Of a DNA stretch of 64,000 bases, positions 9,086-17,635 are shown piece after piece; within the stretch, counting starts at the first letter, position 1; every line of letters starts with the position of its first letter. The notes beneath the pieces are model-generated. The model did not search any database and had not been told where the DNA came from. It saw only the letters and a list, made by a program, of their open reading frames with translations. The DNA comes from Gangjinia marincola (GTDB lineage Bacteria > Bacteroidota > Bacteroidia > Flavobacteriales > Flavobacteriaceae): NCBI RefSeq assembly GCF_039523415.1, contig NZ_BAAAFG010000014.1, positions 62,001 to 126,000 of the forward strand, read 5' to 3'. Made by a program: the position numbers and the translations under genes.

Positions 9086-10831
9086 TTAAAAACGATCTTG
9101 CATGCGTCTATAACGTTCAGGCATATCTGTACCTCTTCTGTTTACACCGTAAATATCAAGTATTCTTTGCTCATATCTGGCGTGATTATTACCCCATTCA
9201 TTAGGGTTTCTGGATACAGGTTGCAATTGCTCATCGCTTGATCTATTAACATTGTAACGTTCAATTTCTCGGTCCACTTGTCTAAAGAATACGTCGAGGG
9301 CAGAGCCAAAGTCATTATCTAAATAAGCAGGTCTATTTATATGATGGTCTAATACCGTAGCATGTCCTAATGCACTGTTAAGATATTCTCCAATAGTATT
9401 ATTATAACCTACAGGAGTTGTTGGAAGTACCCGATTTCTCAGTCTATCTATGAAGTCATCTATTTGTTTAGCTTGAAAATCAGGATCCTTCACCGCCTTT
9501 AATATTGGTTCAAGAGGTTTACAATCCAGATAATTCCTGAATTCTGAGGCATTGAACCCCTCCCTAATTAAATTTTTTAATTGTCTACCAGTAACTCTTT
9601 GCGAATCACTATTGCTTAAATCTTGATAGTACATTGTATTTTCTTCTACTGTCCATCCACAGGACTCGAATAAACAATTGTACTTTTCGGGATTTAGTTC
9701 TTTAAATTCTGCAACTTGTATAGGGAATTCACCTTGACCAGTTGGATTTATCGTTTTCTGCATTGCGCCAGCAGTCAAAATTTCACTATCGTAAGATTGT
9801 ACAGAATCAAGGTCTCCTTCATTAGGAGACATTCCGATCATAACATCCCGCTCAAAAACTGTAACTCGGCCGTCCGCTACAAGGTCATCCCATTGAGGAT
9901 AATCTTCTAATGGCATATCTCCCCAATAGACAGGTCCAAACACAGTACCATAGCGCGTGCATTGAAAACTTCCAGCAAAACGTTTACCACAATCACAGAT
10001 GTTTAGTTCAAAATATGCTTCATCGTTTTCATTCAAAAATTCGTTTGTGTGACTTTCTTCATCTCCTTCTGCTATAGCTTTAAGCCATAAAAAAACTTCA
10101 GGAATTTCATTTTCGTCCTCACTTTCTTCCTCTTCTTCTTCAGTTTCACCATTCATGAGATCACGCCAATTTTGTAGGTCTTCATCAGATGCTGGACGGA
10201 GCCTTATTTTTTTTATAAATTTTCCATCTTCTATAGTTTCAGTCAATTCAGTAATCTCTGCTCCGTTTTCTTCCTCGCCATCATCTCCAGTAACTTCAAG
10301 AACCGGTAAAGGACTTTCTTCATCAACTAATAGTTGTTCTTTTTCATGGATAGTTATGGTCATTTCTTTTTCGTCCAAATTTGATGTCCTTGCAAAAACA
10401 TATACTACACTTTCTAATGGGGCTGCTGTTATTTTTCTAAACTCAGGCTGAAGTTTATATAGGTCAAATGTTACAGTATCTTGGCTATCATATCTAGTTT
10501 TTATAAGCGCTTGAGCTATGATAGCATCGTATGCAAATTCTTTAGTTTCTTTCCATTCAGCTGATTTTAAACTTATAATTTGTCTGGCGATTTCTCTTTT
10601 TTCTGCTTCAGTAGCTGTGTCTTGAGGATTATTAAAACTGTATGTATACGATCGTGAAACTTCGTTACCTCGAGGTCTATATTCCTTTTTGGCAAAATAG
10701 GCATCCAAAATACCATCTGCCGTACCATCATTTGCCGGTGTACTATTCATTTGCGGACGCTCTTGTCCAATTACTTCCTCTGGACCAGAAACGCCCTTAC
10801 TTTCAGAATGTTCTAAGATTTCATCTTCCAT
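9086..10831 (-). CDS. Putative T6SS effector with lysozyme-like C-terminal region
   Basis: A 581-aa protein from the ATG at 10831; a TTG seven codons upstream would give 588 aa but overlaps the previous gene. In 588-aa numbering there is no signal peptide, a mixed N-terminal part, an acidic linker at 237-251 and, from about residue 330, a region with NEGDLDSVQSYD (344-355), GAMQ (362-365) and LDHHINRPAYL (501-511). I recall this order of motifs from lysozyme-like domains attached to peptidoglycan-binding modules; Glu345 would be the catalytic acid. Six cysteines between 286 and 443 could form disulfides. Lack of a signal sequence and placement after VgrG and a PAAR-like gene fit a T6SS cargo that attacks the wall. 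The enzymatic assignment is from motif memory only. Confidence 0.6.
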   Translation of the reverse strand: MEDEILEHSESKGVSGPEEVIGQERPQMNSTPANDGTADGILDAYFAKKEYRPRGNEVSRSYTYSFNNPQDTATEAEKREIARQIISLKSAEWKETKEFAYDAIIAQALIKTRYDSQDTVTFDLYKLQPEFRKITAAPLESVVYVFARTSNLDEKEMTITIHEKEQLLVDEESPLPVLEVTGDDGEEENGAEITELTETIEDGKFIKKIRLRPASDEDLQNWRDLMNGETEEEEEESEDENEIPEVFLWLKAIAEGDEESHTNEFLNENDEAYFELNICDCGKRFAGSFQCTRYGTVFGPVYWGDMPLEDYPQWDDLVADGRVTVFERDVMIGMSPNEGDLDSVQSYDSEILTAGAMQKTINPTGQGEFPIQVAEFKELNPEKYNCLFESCGWTVEENTMYYQDLSNSDSQRVTGRQLKNLIREGFNASEFRNYLDCKPLEPILKAVKDPDFQAKQIDDFIDRLRNRVLPTTPVGYNNTIGEYLNSALGHATVLDHHINRPAYLDNDFGSALDVFFRQVDREIERYNVNRSSDEQLQPVSRNPNEWGNNHARYEQRILDIYGVNRRGTDMPERYRRMQDRF

Positions 10832-10842
10832 AACATTTCGCT

Positions 10843-11208
10843 TTACATACAATTCATTGAATGATCACTCAAATCGATATAGTTAAACTTGGTGAAATAA
10901 ATTTTACCCTCCTCGTTCCAATCCAGCGAAAAATCGCCAAGTGTAAACCTACAGGAATTTAAAACTGAAGGTTTGGATAAGACTTCTCCATTCTTATTTT
11001 TTAGGATGACATAGGCTTTTTTAAAATCAGCATCACCTGTAAAAGAGCCACTCCCGGGATTACCCTGTTCTACATAAAGATCAATCGTATATGCTGCATC
11101 TGGACTTGCAAAACTTTCTTTTAATGCATACTCTTTCTTGGTAAATAGATATATTCCCACCACAAGTGCCACAATGACAATTAATCCTATAATCAGGTAC
11201 GTTTTCAT
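10843..11208 (-). CDS. Small membrane-anchored protein of the T6SS island
   Basis: A 121-aa protein with one N-terminal helix (about residues 4-22) and an extracytoplasmic domain of about 95 residues containing two internal cysteines, followed by a C-terminal NCM. No lipobox is present, so it is probably an inner-membrane anchored periplasmic protein. It starts with ATG overlapping the stop of the 379-aa gene (ATGA at 11205-11208) and ends 11 bases before the effector start. Placement directly before the effector could mean a role in immunity or cargo handling. Family unknown; a loose resemblance to DUF5412-like proteins is not strong enough to name. Confidence 0.6.
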   Translation of the reverse strand: MKTYLIIGLIVIVALVVGIYLFTKKEYALKESFASPDAAYTIDLYVEQGNPGSGSFTGDADFKKAYVILKNKNGEVLSKPSVLNSCRFTLGDFSLDWNEEGKIYFTKFNYIDLSDHSMNCM

Positions 11209-12344
11209 AATTTAAAATTAGCATTAATGCTTTCTAATTTAACGGTAGAGTAGAGGTGATAATTATATCCCATTTGGTGGGCATCCCTGTAATCCCGATA
11301 ACTTTTGTTGGTAACTTCAAAGAAACCTGAAGGATTATCCCGCGTCCTTTCAATAGTAATAGCATCTCTGCTATCAATTCTCCAAAATCCCAGCTCTTGT
11401 GATGCTGCTGAAGGGTCATCATCAATAAAGTCATAACTATCCTTGATATAGATGCCAAGCTGCTTTACGTTAACCTGAACCGAAGCATTTGAAATAAGAC
11501 CCGGTTCATTATAGACCAATTCTCCTTTGGCATACATATGAAAATTGAAATTAGCCAGTGATGCTACAAAGTCGTCCAAACCATCGGTCATAAAATGAAC
11601 ACCCATATCAAAAAATCCCGAAAAGGATTTACTGTTGAAATAATACTTTTCATACTCCGGCATTTTTTCTCCTCTATGCGTAATAATTGCCTTACTCGTT
11701 ACACCAAAACTCGTTTTTGATCCTTGAGAAGCGGGTAAGCTCATTTTTCCGTCAGTCACCATTCGATTAATCTCAGCTTTTAACGAACGCTTTGGCGCAG
11801 TGTTTGTCCATGCATTTAGTGCATTTTCAGTAGCCCGAATAAATTGATTTGCTTCGGTACGTACTTGACTGCTTTCTGAAGTTGCCCAGCTAAATGTCAC
11901 CGCATCAATTTCAGGATCAACACTGTCTTTGTTGATATTGCTTCCGCGAGTAAACCAGATGCGCTGTAAACCTTCTGCATTAGAAAAACCTTTAATTCCC
12001 ATTAATTGAGGGACATAACGCACAAAGTGTACTTCAACTACATCCGCCACTTCAGTTTCTTCGCCTTCAATCAAAATAGCAAATGAAAACTCCAGAATAT
12101 TTGGGAGAGGCCCACTGCCGGTTGCCGTTGCTTTTGCCGCTCTATTGTAATACATGTAGTCTATAGTGAGCCTGTAAAGATGCTTCCCGGTTCCCAGCTC
12201 AAATTCTTGAGAAGTGTGCACCAACGATTTACTTCCTCCATCTTTAGGTTGTGCATATACCTTTACCTGATAGATATCAGCGGTTACACTCGCATCGGGT
12301 TCCCATTCTATTCGGGCTTCGTCCTGTTCAAATTCAAGTACCAT
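11205..12344 (-). CDS. DUF6402-like protein of the T6SS island
   Basis: A 379-aa protein without signal peptide or membrane helix. The C-terminal third (LGIYIKDSYDFIDDD, ELGFWRIDS, FEVTNKSYRDYRDAHQMGYN) resembles what I recall of DUF6402, a family found near VgrG and Rhs genes in other phyla: a GxYxxDxYDF segment, a GFW segment, then a xNxxYRxxR segment. The N-terminal half looks like a beta-sandwich. It could be a second cargo protein or part of the delivery complex. It lies 11 bases after the PAAR-like gene and its stop overlaps the next start, so it is in the same transcription unit. The DUF6402 link is recall, not an alignment. Confidence 0.55.
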   Translation of the reverse strand: MVLEFEQDEARIEWEPDASVTADIYQVKVYAQPKDGGSKSLVHTSQEFELGTGKHLYRLTIDYMYYNRAAKATATGSGPLPNILEFSFAILIEGEETEVADVVEVHFVRYVPQLMGIKGFSNAEGLQRIWFTRGSNINKDSVDPEIDAVTFSWATSESSQVRTEANQFIRATENALNAWTNTAPKRSLKAEINRMVTDGKMSLPASQGSKTSFGVTSKAIITHRGEKMPEYEKYYFNSKSFSGFFDMGVHFMTDGLDDFVASLANFNFHMYAKGELVYNEPGLISNASVQVNVKQLGIYIKDSYDFIDDDPSAASQELGFWRIDSRDAITIERTRDNPSGFFEVTNKSYRDYRDAHQMGYNYHLYSTVKLESINANFKL

Positions 12345-12355
12345 CCGTTAATTTC

Positions 12356-12787
12356 TTATTGAACGAGTTTTGATGAAGTCACCTTGGTTGTGGTTCCGCT
12401 TGACGGAGAAATCGCCTCTACATCGGTTGCTTCAGCACTGTCCATTTGTGATTTTTGTATATGATCCTTAATCTTTATATCGACTCCACCATAGCTACAT
12501 TTTATCGTAGAACATTCTAAAAGTGCTTTATTTCCCTGAATCAAGATTTCTCCCGTGTTAATCCATTTTGTTGGAGAAATCAGCGCTACACAGGGAACAC
12601 TTTGTTTATCACTTTTCTTGCAATTACCCGAAAATTGGAGGTTTGCTTTCTTGTTATCTTTTAAAGTCGCCCAGGTTTTGTCTTGTAGTTTGACTTGGTT
12701 GGAGGTCACCACCAACGTACCCTCAGGCTTTAAACATAAAGAACACTCAATCTTGGCATTATTACAAACATATTTTTTACCACTCAT
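12356..12787 (-). CDS. PAAR-like protein (DUF4280 family), T6SS spike tip
   Basis: A 143-aa protein with no signal peptide, rich in Cys and Gly. It opens MSGKKYVCNNAKIECSLC and has the segment LLECSTIKCSYGGVDIKI at about residues 99-116, the Cys/Gly-containing motif I associate with DUF4280 PAAR-like proteins. Such proteins cap the VgrG spike and connect cargo to it. It lies two genes after vgrG in the same direction, which is the usual order. The last 30 residues are a Ser/Thr-rich tail that may bind cargo. The PAAR-like assignment is well supported by motif and context; the direct cargo is not known. Confidence 0.75.
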   Translation of the reverse strand: MSGKKYVCNNAKIECSLCLKPEGTLVVTSNQVKLQDKTWATLKDNKKANLQFSGNCKKSDKQSVPCVALISPTKWINTGEILIQGNKALLECSTIKCSYGGVDIKIKDHIQKSQMDSAEATDVEAISPSSGTTTKVTSSKLVQ

Positions 12788-12793
12788 ATCAAA

Positions 12794-13648
12794 TTAATTC
12801 AGTAAGCGAATTTCATATTCCTGTTTTTTTTTATAATTTTTACCGTGGCTGGTTTCCATACAAAGTGATGCGTTGCGAACATCACCAGATGATCTGCTGA
12901 ACAGATAGTTTCCGTGATACGTATCTAAAACTAGTTCTACTCCTCCGTACACATTCTTATTCAACATCATCGTATTAAATCTTTTTTCCTGCGATGGTGC
13001 ATTTGCATTTTGCCCACTTATAATCACCATCATTTGATCGTCTTTATTTTGGTGTAACTCTAATCGCTCTTCTACATCATAATGCAGGCCGAATACAGCA
13101 TTTTCAATTCGTTTGATGTTGCTTGGGTTTTCAGAAGTTTCAGAAGAGTATTCTCTATAAAGACCATTAAATAAAAATCCAAACAAACGATACTGATTAA
13201 TGTCATCAAGTAATTCTGAAGGATTTGATATCTTTTTTTCGATTCCTTTGATGTATCCTATTACTCCACTGCCTTTATACTGGTTCATTAGTTTTGGTTT
13301 TAGGGCAGCCCAGTGATCCATAATTTCTCTATGATTGAGAAGCCGGGATAATCGCCCTTGATGATCCATGACACATTCCAATCTGTCAATCAATGAAGAA
13401 ATCTTCAAAATCAATTCTTCCTGTTTTTTTAATACTGAAGGCAGGGTAACTTTATACAATTTAGTCGTTATGTCAACATGTATCGCACCATTTGGTTGAG
13501 GCTGATAGCTTACTGAAAATTTTCGCTGCGCTTTTTGATTAGTAGATTGTCCATTTATCCATTTGGTACTAAGAACCTGTTGTTCAAAGAACAAAGTTGT
13601 TTCAATGGTTGGAAGTGGCAAACGCTCTTTAGCTACAACAAATCTCAT
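12794..13648 (-). CDS. Unknown 284-aa protein between vgrG and the PAAR-like gene, candidate adaptor
   Basis: A 284-aa soluble protein starting 4 bases after the vgrG stop and ending 6 bases before the PAAR-like start. No family is recognised. The N-terminal 70 residues are beta-rich (THxVSY-type strands around FSVSYQPQPNGAIHVDITTK), the middle is helical (residues about 75-150) and the C-terminus is again beta-rich with a GGVELVLDTYHGNYLF segment. Proteins encoded between VgrG and PAAR often act as effector adaptors or chaperones in other T6SS types (DUF4123, DUF2169, DUF1795); this one resembles none of them by eye. I infer an adaptor or loader role from position only. Confidence 0.6.
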   Translation of the reverse strand: MRFVVAKERLPLPTIETTLFFEQQVLSTKWINGQSTNQKAQRKFSVSYQPQPNGAIHVDITTKLYKVTLPSVLKKQEELILKISSLIDRLECVMDHQGRLSRLLNHREIMDHWAALKPKLMNQYKGSGVIGYIKGIEKKISNPSELLDDINQYRLFGFLFNGLYREYSSETSENPSNIKRIENAVFGLHYDVEERLELHQNKDDQMMVIISGQNANAPSQEKRFNTMMLNKNVYGGVELVLDTYHGNYLFSRSSGDVRNASLCMETSHGKNYKKKQEYEIRLLN

Positions 13649-13652
13649 GCAA

Positions 13653-15504
13653 TTAACCTTTACTTATTTTCACATCTGCATTTCCCTGAAAGGTAGATAT
13701 TCCCTTAGAATGTATCGTCATATCACCGGCCGTAGCAATTAAATTTGCGGTAGCTGAGAATTGATTGAGCAGTGCTCCTACGTTTACATTTTTGGCTTGT
13801 GCCACAGATTCATTGGCGTTCGTTGAGTTGACATTGTGATTTTGACCGATTCGTTCGCTTTTGTTTTGTCCAACATTGATATCCATATTTTGCTTTACAT
13901 TGATTTCCAGGTTATTCGCATTCAACGTCATTTTTTCTAAAGCGGTAATGGTCATATTATTGTTTGCAGTATCTATGGTGATCAAATTTTTATTTTGATC
14001 CGTAATGGTAATAAACTCACCTCCTTTAGTATCATTGAGCTCTATGGTGTGCCCGCTTCGGGTTCTGATGGCTTTAACGTCATTGGTTCCTGTTTTCCAT
14101 CCTGCGGGATTACTGCTACCGTTGTAAAGTGCTCCCATCACGTAGGGACGTTCTGCATTACCCCCTTCAAAACCAATGAGCACTTCTTCACCGGTCTCCG
14201 GTATAAAGTGAAATCCTTTTTCTCCTCCTGCATGTGGGGTCATCACCCGTAACCAGGGCGTTACTTCTCCCTGTGGCTTTTGCCATGGAAACTGTACTTT
14301 GATCCTTCCCAGCCCGTCTGGATCAGCATTATCCATCACCACAGCTACCTGGCTGTTGCTTTTTGGATGTGCCATCACATTGGTCATGGGGTAGGTGTCA
14401 GCCGCAGCATCGACCCCTTCAAAGCTATTGAGGTAGGTACCATTCTCTGTGGCGGTGTGGGTAACCTTGGTGATTCTAAAACTCCCCGGAGTGATTCCCT
14501 GCCCGGTTACTTTGATGATCTGCCCCAGGCTTACCCCGGGATTATCACTCACCCCTTTCACGGTCATTTGTTTGGCCTCATCTGCTTTCTTTTGCTGGGC
14601 GACATGAGTGTCTAAACGCTGTTTGAGCTGGGGATCGTTGTAGGCATTGAGGTAGACTGCTGNNNNNNNNNNNNNNNNNNNNNNNNNNNNNNNNNNNNNN
14701 NNNNNNNNNNNNNNNNNNNNNNNNNNNNNNNNNNNNNNNNNNNNNNNNNNNNNNNNNNNNNNNNNNNNNNNNNNNNNNNNNNNNNNNNNNNNNNNNTGTG
14801 CTGGCTTCATGCTGCCCATCAGTAAGGTAATCATTGGTAAAGTAGCTAAAGGCGTTAGGAACTGGATTGAGATTAAGCGAGAATTCCTGCAGGTCATGCC
14901 CGTAGGTGAGGGTGACTTCTTCACCGGCTTGCGGCAGACCAAAGTGCAGGGTCTTACCATCGTAGTAAAACCATTCGCTGTATTGAGCGGCCAGTCTGCT
15001 GGCATATTGATAAGCGCTTTCATGCTGTTGTACGCTGTAATGCAGCGCTTCGCTGTAGACAGGCTGAAGGCTTAGCTCCAGCTTTCCCTGATCGTACCCC
15101 TGGAAGGTTTGGTGAAGAATATCTTCTAATCCTACGTCGTTAAAAGAGGCATAGTGTGGTCCATCATCTGCCAGGATGCTACAGCTCTGTGCTTTGATGG
15201 TAACCAAATCTCCCTGATGGGCATGAAATCCTTTGGTGCTGTTGACGGCTGTGACGACTCCTTTAAACTCCAGGGTTTTGTAGTCTTGAAAGTCGGTGAG
15301 GGATTCAACCTTCACGGTAAGAAGTTCCCCTAGGAAGTTTCGGCTTTCCTCGGCGAGTTCTGCAGAGGCTTTTTCAAGTACATCCATACGGCAGACCAGT
15401 TCAAGGTAGTGATGAGCATCTAAATCCTGCCGAAGCATTAGTCGCTTAAAAGCATGGATGGGATTACCACCAATAAATACACGGGTGTTGGATTGTAGTG
15501 CCAT
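13653..15504 (-). CDS. vgrG: Type VI secretion VgrG spike protein, interrupted by an assembly gap
   Basis: Read from ATG 15504 to the stop at 13653 with 134 N at 14663-14796. The N-terminal part (about 235 residues) resembles the gp27-like base of VgrG (FQGYDQGKLELSLQ, GYFT-type region FSYFTNDYLTDG). After the gap comes the OB-fold and spike: DPDGLGRIKVQFPW, HFIPETGEEVLIGFEGGN and ERPYVMGALYNG are classic VgrG motifs, then a needle of repeated short beta strands. The frames on the two sides differ by one base, so an intact gene requires a true gap length congruent to 1 modulo 3 (for example 133 or 136). The central part is visibly more GC-rich than the genes downstream. No T6SS sheath, tube or membrane genes are present here. 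Confidence 0.85.
14663..14796. other. Assembly gap (134 N) inside vgrG
   Basis: Unresolved bases in the middle of vgrG. The flanking reading frames do not join in frame at this length, so the gap length is only an estimate. Collapse of near-identical vgrG copies elsewhere in the genome is one likely cause. Confidence 0.98.
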
Positions 15505-16219
15505 AGGGTAATTATTTATTTGTCTGTTAAGAAATTAATCAAAAAAGGTAGTAGTTAAATAGAATGAGAGACCAATTATTCTTTAGTACGTAAAGAAACC
15601 AGGTCAATTCATACTGTAATATACAATCGACAAGAATATTTATGATCACTGAAAACAGTTAAAAATTCTTGTTAGGAGGCTTCTACAGAATAACTCAATA
15701 TGCTGTAGTTTTTAATGTCAGAGACTATCCAGCGGTTCTCGAAAGGTACTAATGGTAATATATAGAAGTAGTGTCATAGTAAAAATTAGATGTGAGAAAA
15801 TCTATACTTAATAATGACCAGCTTTAAAAGATGGCTAATGATTTAACGTAGGTTTTTATTATTATTACTTAAAATTAGTAATTTTTATCTAGCTAATATC
15901 TTATTGGGAACAAATTTGAACTTAATGGTCAAAATTTAACATAATGTTTTTCTTGCTCAGGGTTAGAAAGGAAGTATTTATAGCATGATGAAGATGAGAT
16001 TTCTGCTTACGAAGAAAAGATAGGACCGTACGCCTTCACTCCCGAAGCTTCAGCGGAGGAGCAAGGCAGGCATCTTTTCAATTTATTTATGGTATACTTA
16101 TAATGAGATTCTTGCCTGCGGAGGGATGACAATTAAAAGTCAACCTTTTGAGAGTTTATTGTTTAATTTCTGATAAAATCCAATTGACGTTTATTTCGAT
16201 TTCGCCCTCAATTTCGACT
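15505..16219. other. Gene-free stretch of 715 bases upstream of vgrG
   Basis: Nothing here has a convincing coding signature in any frame. It is very AT-rich up to about 15990 and probably carries the vgrG promoter, although no TAnnTTTG box is obvious on the minus strand. A small dyad (ATTACT, seven bases, AGTAAT) lies near 15862-15880. From about 16025 the base composition changes: 16060-16074 and 16104-16132 hold GC-richer, partly complementary segments (AGCAAGGCAGGCATC and TTCTTGCCTGCGGAGG) like the short interspersed repeats common between bacterial genes. Confidence 0.6.
16104..16132. repeat. Short interspersed repeat-like segment
   Basis: TGAGATTCTTGCCTGCGGAG followed by GGATGACAA. It resembles the widespread intergenic repeat type GATTCCTGCCTGCGCAGGAATGAC, degenerate in the right arm. 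Only one clear copy is present in this window; classification is from memory. Confidence 0.35.
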
Positions 16220-16960
16220 TCATTCAAGCACTTCTACGTCGATAAATACATTACGCATGGGCCATTCACCTTCATCGGTGGGGAGTTGAGCGATTTGATC
16301 CACCACATCCATTCCGCGAATTACACGCCCAAACACTGTGTGCTCATCATCTAAATGATGCGCTCCGCTTTTAGGCTGTACAATATAAAACTCATATGGT
16401 GAGGAAGCCTTGCTCATGTTTTGTTCTGTGTATTTTGCTGCAGCAAAAGCTCCACGGTGATGGCGATATGCAGGATAGAACTCGGCCGGGATAAGATATT
16501 TTCCCAGCTGACTTCTCATTTTTGCTGTAATGACCTTATCGCTATTTCCTCCTTGAATGACAAAATTAGGCACCACACGATGAAAAAAGGTTTCGTTAAA
16601 GTAACCCAGTTTTGCTAATCGTATAAAATTAGCACGGTGCCAAACTGTTTCAGGATAGAGTTGCACATCAATATTGCCTAATGAGGTGATGATGCGAATG
16701 TTCATTTCGGGATTTTCTTCAGCATATTCTTCTAAAAAAGGTTTCAACTCTTCTTGAGAAACTTTCTCCCATGCCAAATAGTTTGGTTGAGGTTCTACTT
16801 TTTCTACCTCTACCGTTTTTGTATCAGTGGTTAGCGTATCAACCTTTTTTGAGGTAGCTTCGAGAGGTTTTGACTTGCTTTTGCTATCTTCACATGAGCT
16901 TAAAAATAACAGAGTTACTATAACACTAATCAGGCGAAGGTTTAATGACATTTTCAGCAT
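16220..16960 (-). CDS. Cyclophilin-type peptidyl-prolyl cis-trans isomerase, lipoprotein
   Basis: A 246-aa protein with a lipoprotein signal ending FLSSC (lipidated Cys near residue 23), a Lys/Ser/Thr-rich linker and a cyclophilin domain from about residue 85. Motifs include FFHRVVPNFVIQGGNSD, HRGAFAAAKYTEQN-type segment and DDEHTVFGRVIRGMDVVDQI, which cover the catalytic Arg and the substrate pocket. It would catalyse proline isomerisation during folding of exported proteins. The start is ATG 16960 or, three codons later, ATG 16951. Either overlaps or abuts the start of the divergent NUDIX gene at 16945, so its promoter must lie inside that coding region. Confidence 0.88.
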   Translation of the reverse strand: MLKMSLNLRLISVIVTLLFLSSCEDSKSKSKPLEATSKKVDTLTTDTKTVEVEKVEPQPNYLAWEKVSQEELKPFLEEYAEENPEMNIRIITSLGNIDVQLYPETVWHRANFIRLAKLGYFNETFFHRVVPNFVIQGGNSDKVITAKMRSQLGKYLIPAEFYPAYRHHRGAFAAAKYTEQNMSKASSPYEFYIVQPKSGAHHLDDEHTVFGRVIRGMDVVDQIAQLPTDEGEWPMRNVFIDVEVLE

Positions 16961-17580
16961 TTAAAGAATTAATTTCAAAAATAGAAAATTCTACACTTCC
17001 GGGGCGTGCTGCCCAGTTGGAAATGGCACCCATAGAGCGTGTAAAAGAGTTAAAGGATATTGATGTAGAAAAACTTAATCCGCGTGAAGCGGCAGTACTG
17101 GGATTATTCTACCCGAAGGCTGAAGAAACTCATCTGGCACTTATTTTACGTAAAACATATAAAGGCGTACATTCTGCACAAATAGGTTTTCCCGGGGGCA
17201 AAGTTGAACCTGAAGATAGGAACCTACAACAAACGGCACTACGTGAAACCGAAGAGGAGGTTGGCGTCACTCAAACTGATGTGAGTGTATTTAAAGAGTT
17301 GACCAGGGTGTATATTCCTCCATCCAATTTTTGGGTACAACCTTATCTAGGTACTGTGGATTATTCTCCAGAATTTGTAGCTCAGGAGAGTGAAGTAGAA
17401 GACATTCTTGAAGTAACACTAAAAGATTTTTTAAGTGATCAAAATCGCATTGAACAGCGTATAACAACCTCATACGCAACAAATATCAATGTTCCAGCCT
17501 TTAAACTTAATGGTCATATTGTTTGGGGTGCTACCGCTATGATGCTTAACGAAATTAAAGCTTTACTAAAAAAGCAATGA
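16945..17580 (+). CDS. NUDIX hydrolase, CoA pyrophosphatase-like
   Basis: A 211-aa soluble protein with the NUDIX box at about residues 90-115: GFPGGKVEPEDRNLQQTALR followed by ETEEEVGV, which supplies the metal-binding glutamates. The spacing inside the box and the preceding LALILRKTYKGVHSAQIGFP are typical of the NudL/CoA-pyrophosphatase branch, which splits CoA into 4'-phosphopantetheine and 3',5'-ADP. It starts at ATG 16945, overlapping the divergent cyclophilin start region. If that start is wrong, Met27 (MAPIERVKEL) is the next in-frame ATG. It is followed after 55 bases by the acyltransferase gene. Confidence 0.87.
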   Translation: MTFSAFKELISKIENSTLPGRAAQLEMAPIERVKELKDIDVEKLNPREAAVLGLFYPKAEETHLALILRKTYKGVHSAQIGFPGGKVEPEDRNLQQTALRETEEEVGVTQTDVSVFKELTRVYIPPSNFWVQPYLGTVDYSPEFVAQESEVEDILEVTLKDFLSDQNRIEQRITTSYATNINVPAFKLNGHIVWGATAMMLNEIKALLKKQ

Positions 17581-17597
17581 AAGCTTACGTGGTTTTG

Positions 17598-17605
17598 TAT
17601 ATTTG
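17598..17605 (+). promoter_or_regulatory. Candidate -7 box for the acyltransferase gene
   Basis: TATATTTG fits the Bacteroidota -7 consensus TAnnTTTG and lies 30 bases before the acyltransferase start. No TTTG is found at the matching -33 position, so confidence is moderate. Confidence 0.4.
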
Positions 17606-17635
17606 AAAGTCAACACAACTATTTTCTAGCACTCT

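Noticed and set aside
10155..10451. 98-codon plus-strand frame inside the effector gene
   Set aside because: Antisense shadow of the acidic linker; the Ser/Phe-rich translation is typical of reverse frames.
15862..15880. Small inverted repeat ATTACT/AGTAAT as operator of vgrG
   Set aside because: Six-base arms in very AT-rich DNA are expected by chance.
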